Positions 63,390 to 64,000 of a DNA stretch of 64,000 nt are shown here, one piece after another (the first letter of the stretch is position 1; every line of letters begins with the position of its first letter). The stretch is taken from contig NZ_PRDS01000004.1 in NCBI RefSeq assembly GCF_002927635.1, positions 62,001 through 126,000 of the forward strand, read 5' to 3'. Origin of the DNA: Albidovulum inexpectatum (lineage in GTDB: Bacteria > Pseudomonadota > Alphaproteobacteria > Rhodobacterales > Rhodobacteraceae). The notes beneath the pieces were generated by a model, which saw only the letters and a program-made list of their open reading frames with translations, did not search any database and was not told where the DNA came from. The position numbers were made by a program, and so were the translations under genes.

Positions 63390-64000
63390 CTAGCGCCCCA
63401 GATAGACTTCGATCACTTCGGGATTGGCGGAAACGAAATCGAGCGGGCCTTCGGCCAGCACGCGCCCCTGGTGCAAGACCGTGACCTTGCACCCAAGCGC
63501 GCGCACGAAGTCCATGTCATGTTCGACGACGATGACCGCCCGGTGGCCGGCGATGCTGCGCAGAAGCTCGGCGGTGCGCATGGTTTCTTCGTCGGTCATG
63601 CCCGCCGCGGGTTCATCGACCAGCATCAGGTCGGGATCCTGCGCCAGCAACATCCCGATCTCCAGCCATTGCTTTTGCCCATGCGACAAAGTGCCGGCAA
63701 GGTCGTTGCGTGACGCGGCCAGCCCGATCCGATCGGCGATCTGCATGATATCGGCATGCATGGTCCGGCTGGAACGGCCGAACAGGCGTGCTGTCAGGCC
63801 CCGCTGACCCTTCAGCGCCAGTTCGAGGTTTTCGGCCACGGTCAGACTGTCGATAACGGTCGGTTTCTGGAATTTCCGACCAATTCCCAGACGCGCTGCG
63901 GCGACTTCGTCAATGCGGCTCAGATCCACCTTTTCCTTCCAGAAGACCTGGCCGCGATCGGGATGGGTCTTGCCCGTGATGATGTCCATCATCGTCGTCT
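63390..64000 (-). CDS. urtD: Urea ABC transporter ATPase UrtD, 5' end outside window
   Basis: LivG-like ATPase of the urea importer, cut by the window end: about 203 C-terminal residues of roughly 250. The last bases complete the Walker A tail (K-T-T before MMDIITGKTHPD). GIGRKFQKPTVID is the Q-loop with the UrtD-type KPTV, LSHGQKQWLEIGMLLAQ the signature with His-Gly-Gln, LMLVDEPAAGMT Walker B and VVEHDMDFVR the H-loop. Confidence 0.95.
   Translation of the reverse strand, partial: TTMMDIITGKTHPDRGQVFWKEKVDLSRIDEVAAARLGIGRKFQKPTVIDSLTVAENLELALKGQRGLTARLFGRSSRTMHADIMQIADRIGLAASRNDLAGTLSHGQKQWLEIGMLLAQDPDLMLVDEPAAGMTDEETMRTAELLRSIAGHRAVIVVEHDMDFVRALGCKVTVLHQGRVLAEGPLDFVSANPEVIEVYLGR

Overview
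The window reads as chromosome of a high-GC alphaproteobacterium of the Rhodobacterales, most like Paracoccus or a close relative. This rests on uniformly GC-rich coding, an RpoE-ChrR-CryB singlet-oxygen locus of the Rhodobacter type, an oxidative galactose pathway with an IlvD/Edd-family dehydratase, and a urt-ure urea locus. No tRNA, rRNA or CRISPR was seen. Genes are tightly packed, often with ATGA or GTGA stop/start overlaps.

Layout. 1-6.2 kb: 3' part of katG with its terminator, an aldehyde dehydrogenase and an EamA transporter on the minus strand, then tex. 6.4-11.1 kb: two universal stress proteins, each beside a transporter (AGCS symporter, SulP). 11.1-21.4 kb: a singlet-oxygen stress block. 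It holds a fasciclin protein, DUF2256, DUF3429, a GPx-like protein, cryB, an SDR, chrR, rpoE and the divergent operon FAD oxidoreductase-DUF1365-MFS-DUF3833-SDR. Four promoter-like sites of the form TGATCC-N18-TA(A/T) lie in front of its transcription units. 21.4-35.4 kb: a galactoside catabolic locus with GH42 and GH36 hydrolases, an ABC importer, all five De Ley-Doudoroff steps from galactose to pyruvate and glyceraldehyde-3-phosphate, and an IclR regulator next to twin operators.

35.4-38.9 kb is an AT-richer surface-polysaccharide patch (two sulfotransferase-like proteins and an RgpF-like protein). 39.4-45.2 kb is a module of secreted proteins of unknown role. Its main member is a 1005-residue protein with nine carboxypeptidase-regulatory-like repeats, six of them exactly 81 residues long, and a C-terminal OmpA domain. 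Decayed IS256-type transposase fragments lie on both sides of this module, facing outward. 45.7-49.9 kb: a two-gene RND efflux system. 50.4-57.1 kb: an iron locus (palindromic operator region, two unknown small proteins, imelysin, bfd, bfr, di-haem oxidoreductase, second imelysin, DUF1513). 57.2-64 kb: urease structural and accessory genes (ureD-A-J-B-C-E-F-G) behind the last two genes of a urea ABC transporter, urtD being cut by the window end.

The blocks form coherent pathways: peroxide and singlet-oxygen defence, galactoside uptake to central metabolism, iron uptake and storage, and urea uptake and hydrolysis. The parts least explained by known families are the repeat/OmpA module and its IS256 scars, the shared C-terminal motif of the two sulfotransferases, and the two small proteins that open the iron locus. 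All assignments come from reading motifs and context; no database search was run.
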